From NCBI GenBank assembly GCA_948567375.1, contig OX419759.1, forward strand, positions 38,220,593-38,284,592: a DNA stretch of 64,000 nucleotides, given 5' to 3'. The position numbers and the translations under genes are program-made. The stretch comes from Lunularia cruciata (Eukaryota > Streptophyta > Marchantiopsida > Lunulariales > Lunulariaceae). The stretch's first letter is position 1. Every line of letters starts with the position of its first letter. The notes beneath the pieces were generated by a model. It ran no database searches. It was given only the letters and a program-made list of their open reading frames with translations, and had not been told where the DNA came from. Shown here in pieces: positions 62,673-64,000 of this stretch.

Positions 62673-63364
62673 ATTACCATGGAAACATTGAAGAACAAAT
62701 GGTAACGTAGCTCCGACTAAACTTCAATCTCAATTGAGTCTGCTATTTCCTGTGTAATACTATTTTGTCTGTTTGTATAAGATTTTAATACTCCCTCATT
62801 GGGAACAAAGAAAAATGATTCCATATGTATAATTTTATAATTAATAACCAAACTCTTGTTTTTTTTTTACTTTCCTCTTAAATATAATCTTCCTCATATA
62901 CAAAATATTTATATAATGATTAAGGCCTAACTCTTAAGTGTAAAATATTTTTTACTATATATAGTCTTTCCACTATAACTTCTGTTAGCTTATCGCTTTT
63001 GAATCCAAGTTCCAATTTGATAATTTAAAATTTATGGTATTCTATAATTTATGTCCATATGTCCAGCAATCTATAAGTTACATAGAAAGAAAAGTATATA
63101 TAGCACATGATTATGTGGATGCCTACAAATTTCAACCACAAAAACCAATTTTCCTCTTTGCAAGCATCCTCTATCTCAAATGGCTAAGACTTGCAGACCA
63201 CACTCAAAGTGAGTAAGATGGGAAACCACTCTACATCTATTGAATAAATACATAATGCAATATACACCTATAGTATGTTGCATTTGGTATCTTATATATT
63301 ATATATTTTTGGGAACTTAGAGGGCAATTGGGCCAAGTTTAGTGTGATATAAAGGTTTAGTTTT

Positions 63365-63597
63365 GGGAGATGATATCCCTACCCTACCATACGATAAGAC
63401 ACCTCATATCCCTACATACCATATAATAGTACCCTAAACCCGCTGCTGCATGCACATCCGGATTCCTTGACTTCAATCCATTCTATGCCTTTCTGCTCAC
63501 CGTCTCCCTCTTCTCTACAGTACCGAACCACTATGCTCTTCTCTCATCATATGGTAGGGCAGGAACATCAAAAAGTAGGGTAGGAATATCATCTCCC
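63365..63597. mobile_element. Mutator-type MITE (233 bp)
   Basis: Terminal inverted repeats of about 23 bp start GGGAGATGATATCCCTACCC on the left. The right end, read in reverse, is GGGAGATGATATTCCTACCC. A perfect 9-bp target duplication TTTAGTTTT flanks both sides (63356-63364 and 63598-63606). Nine-base duplications are the mark of Mutator-like elements. The interior is non-coding, so it is a non-autonomous copy. The intact duplication and near-identical termini suggest a fairly recent insertion. Confidence 0.85.
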
Positions 63598-63606
63598 TTT
63601 AGTTTT

Positions 63607-64000
63607 TTTTTTTCTAATTTATAACATTAGGTATCTACCCAGAGTATAAGTGAATGGGAGAAAATTATAATATGTAATGGAGAACTGATACTTCCATATT
63701 GATTTTCTCTATTTCTACACCTCCCACCAAGTTTGAGAGTGTTAGATTACACTTCTTATCAAGTCAAGTTGAGGAATTTTAAATTAGCAGATGTTGGACT
63801 ATATTTTGATATTTTCACATCCTTTCCAAATTTGGTGGTGTATTTCCAAACCTCCAGGCAGAAACAGGTGTTGGAGCTCAAAGCAGGTGCTCAGGAACTC
63901 ATTATAGGACTCATGGATTTTGGATCAGTCAAAACCTCAGTTGGTGCACTAAAATGACTAAGAACCTAGTCTAGGAACGAGTAAGCCGTCCCTTCACTAG
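63607..64000. other. AT-rich end of the window, no gene supported
   Basis: About 400 bp. An open frame of 74 codons (63733-63957) has no recognisable domain and is cut off from any context by the window edge. Confidence 0.4.

Larger units (their letters stand above)
57937..63364. other. Intergenic DNA downstream of importin-11, no recognised gene
   Basis: 5.4 kb with balanced GC up to about 62.7 kb, then AT-rich. It holds the hairpin cluster 58493-58685, a hairpin at 60135-60181 and recurrent short motifs at 59.54-59.60, 60.45 and 61.19 kb. There is also a GC-rich palindrome at 61627-61653 and a CTG-type triplet run at 61884-61915. Several open frames of 60-90 codons occur (for example 58881-59144). 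None shows a domain. The first part must include the importin 3' UTR, but no clear polyadenylation site can be assigned. Confidence 0.6.

Noticed and set aside
1-64000. tRNA, rRNA or organelle DNA insertions
   Set aside because: I looked for conserved tRNA boxes and long plastid- or mitochondrion-like coding blocks and saw none, though a tRNA could be missed by eye.

Overview
The window is nuclear DNA of a land plant. Two host genes with many spliceosomal introns sit in a field of nested plant LTR retrotransposons. One host gene is a plant-type importin-11. The other is a nuclear protein with NUMOD3 modules and a probable plastid transit peptide. The lineage is not settled. The moderate introns, the AT-rich transposon blocks and the low similarity of the repeats to familiar angiosperm families would suit a bryophyte, fern, lycophyte or gymnosperm, but this is inference.

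Left half (1-35.5 kb): retrotransposon fossils. The minus strand of 1-3186 is the pol end of an old Ty3/gypsy chromovirus. Its gag part and LTR reappear at 18258-19610. Between these halves lies a large Athila/Tat-like Ty3/gypsy element (3187-18257, plus strand) with very long LTRs, a tRNA-Asp-type primer-binding site and all pol domains in order. Its LTRs carry a long open region for a charged coiled-coil protein. The 3' LTR is split by a third insertion (13432-16397) that looks like a solo LTR and holds four consecutive tandem arrays. A second chromovirus copy of the first family lies in the opposite direction at about 19.77-23.65 kb. A Ty1/copia fossil occupies 27261-35467, with an unidentified insertion of about 2.9 kb in its middle. 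All are broken.

Right half (35.5-64 kb): a less AT-rich gene island. The NUMOD3 gene runs 37826-44188 (7 exons, 537 aa). Its two largest introns share a repeat family. The importin-11 gene runs 48065-57936 (23 exons, about 1010 aa). All its exons join in phase, so it appears intact. Downstream (58-63 kb) there is no recognisable gene. That stretch holds a cluster of strong hairpins, recurrent short GC-rich motifs and two doubtful small ORFs. At 63365-63597 there is a small Mutator-type MITE with a 9-bp target duplication.

The two host genes share a strand but no pathway. The importin carries proteins into the nucleus, and the NUMOD3 protein is predicted to bind nucleic acid, probably in the plastid. 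The strongest candidate for something undescribed is the long coiled-coil open region inside the LTRs of the Athila/Tat-like element.
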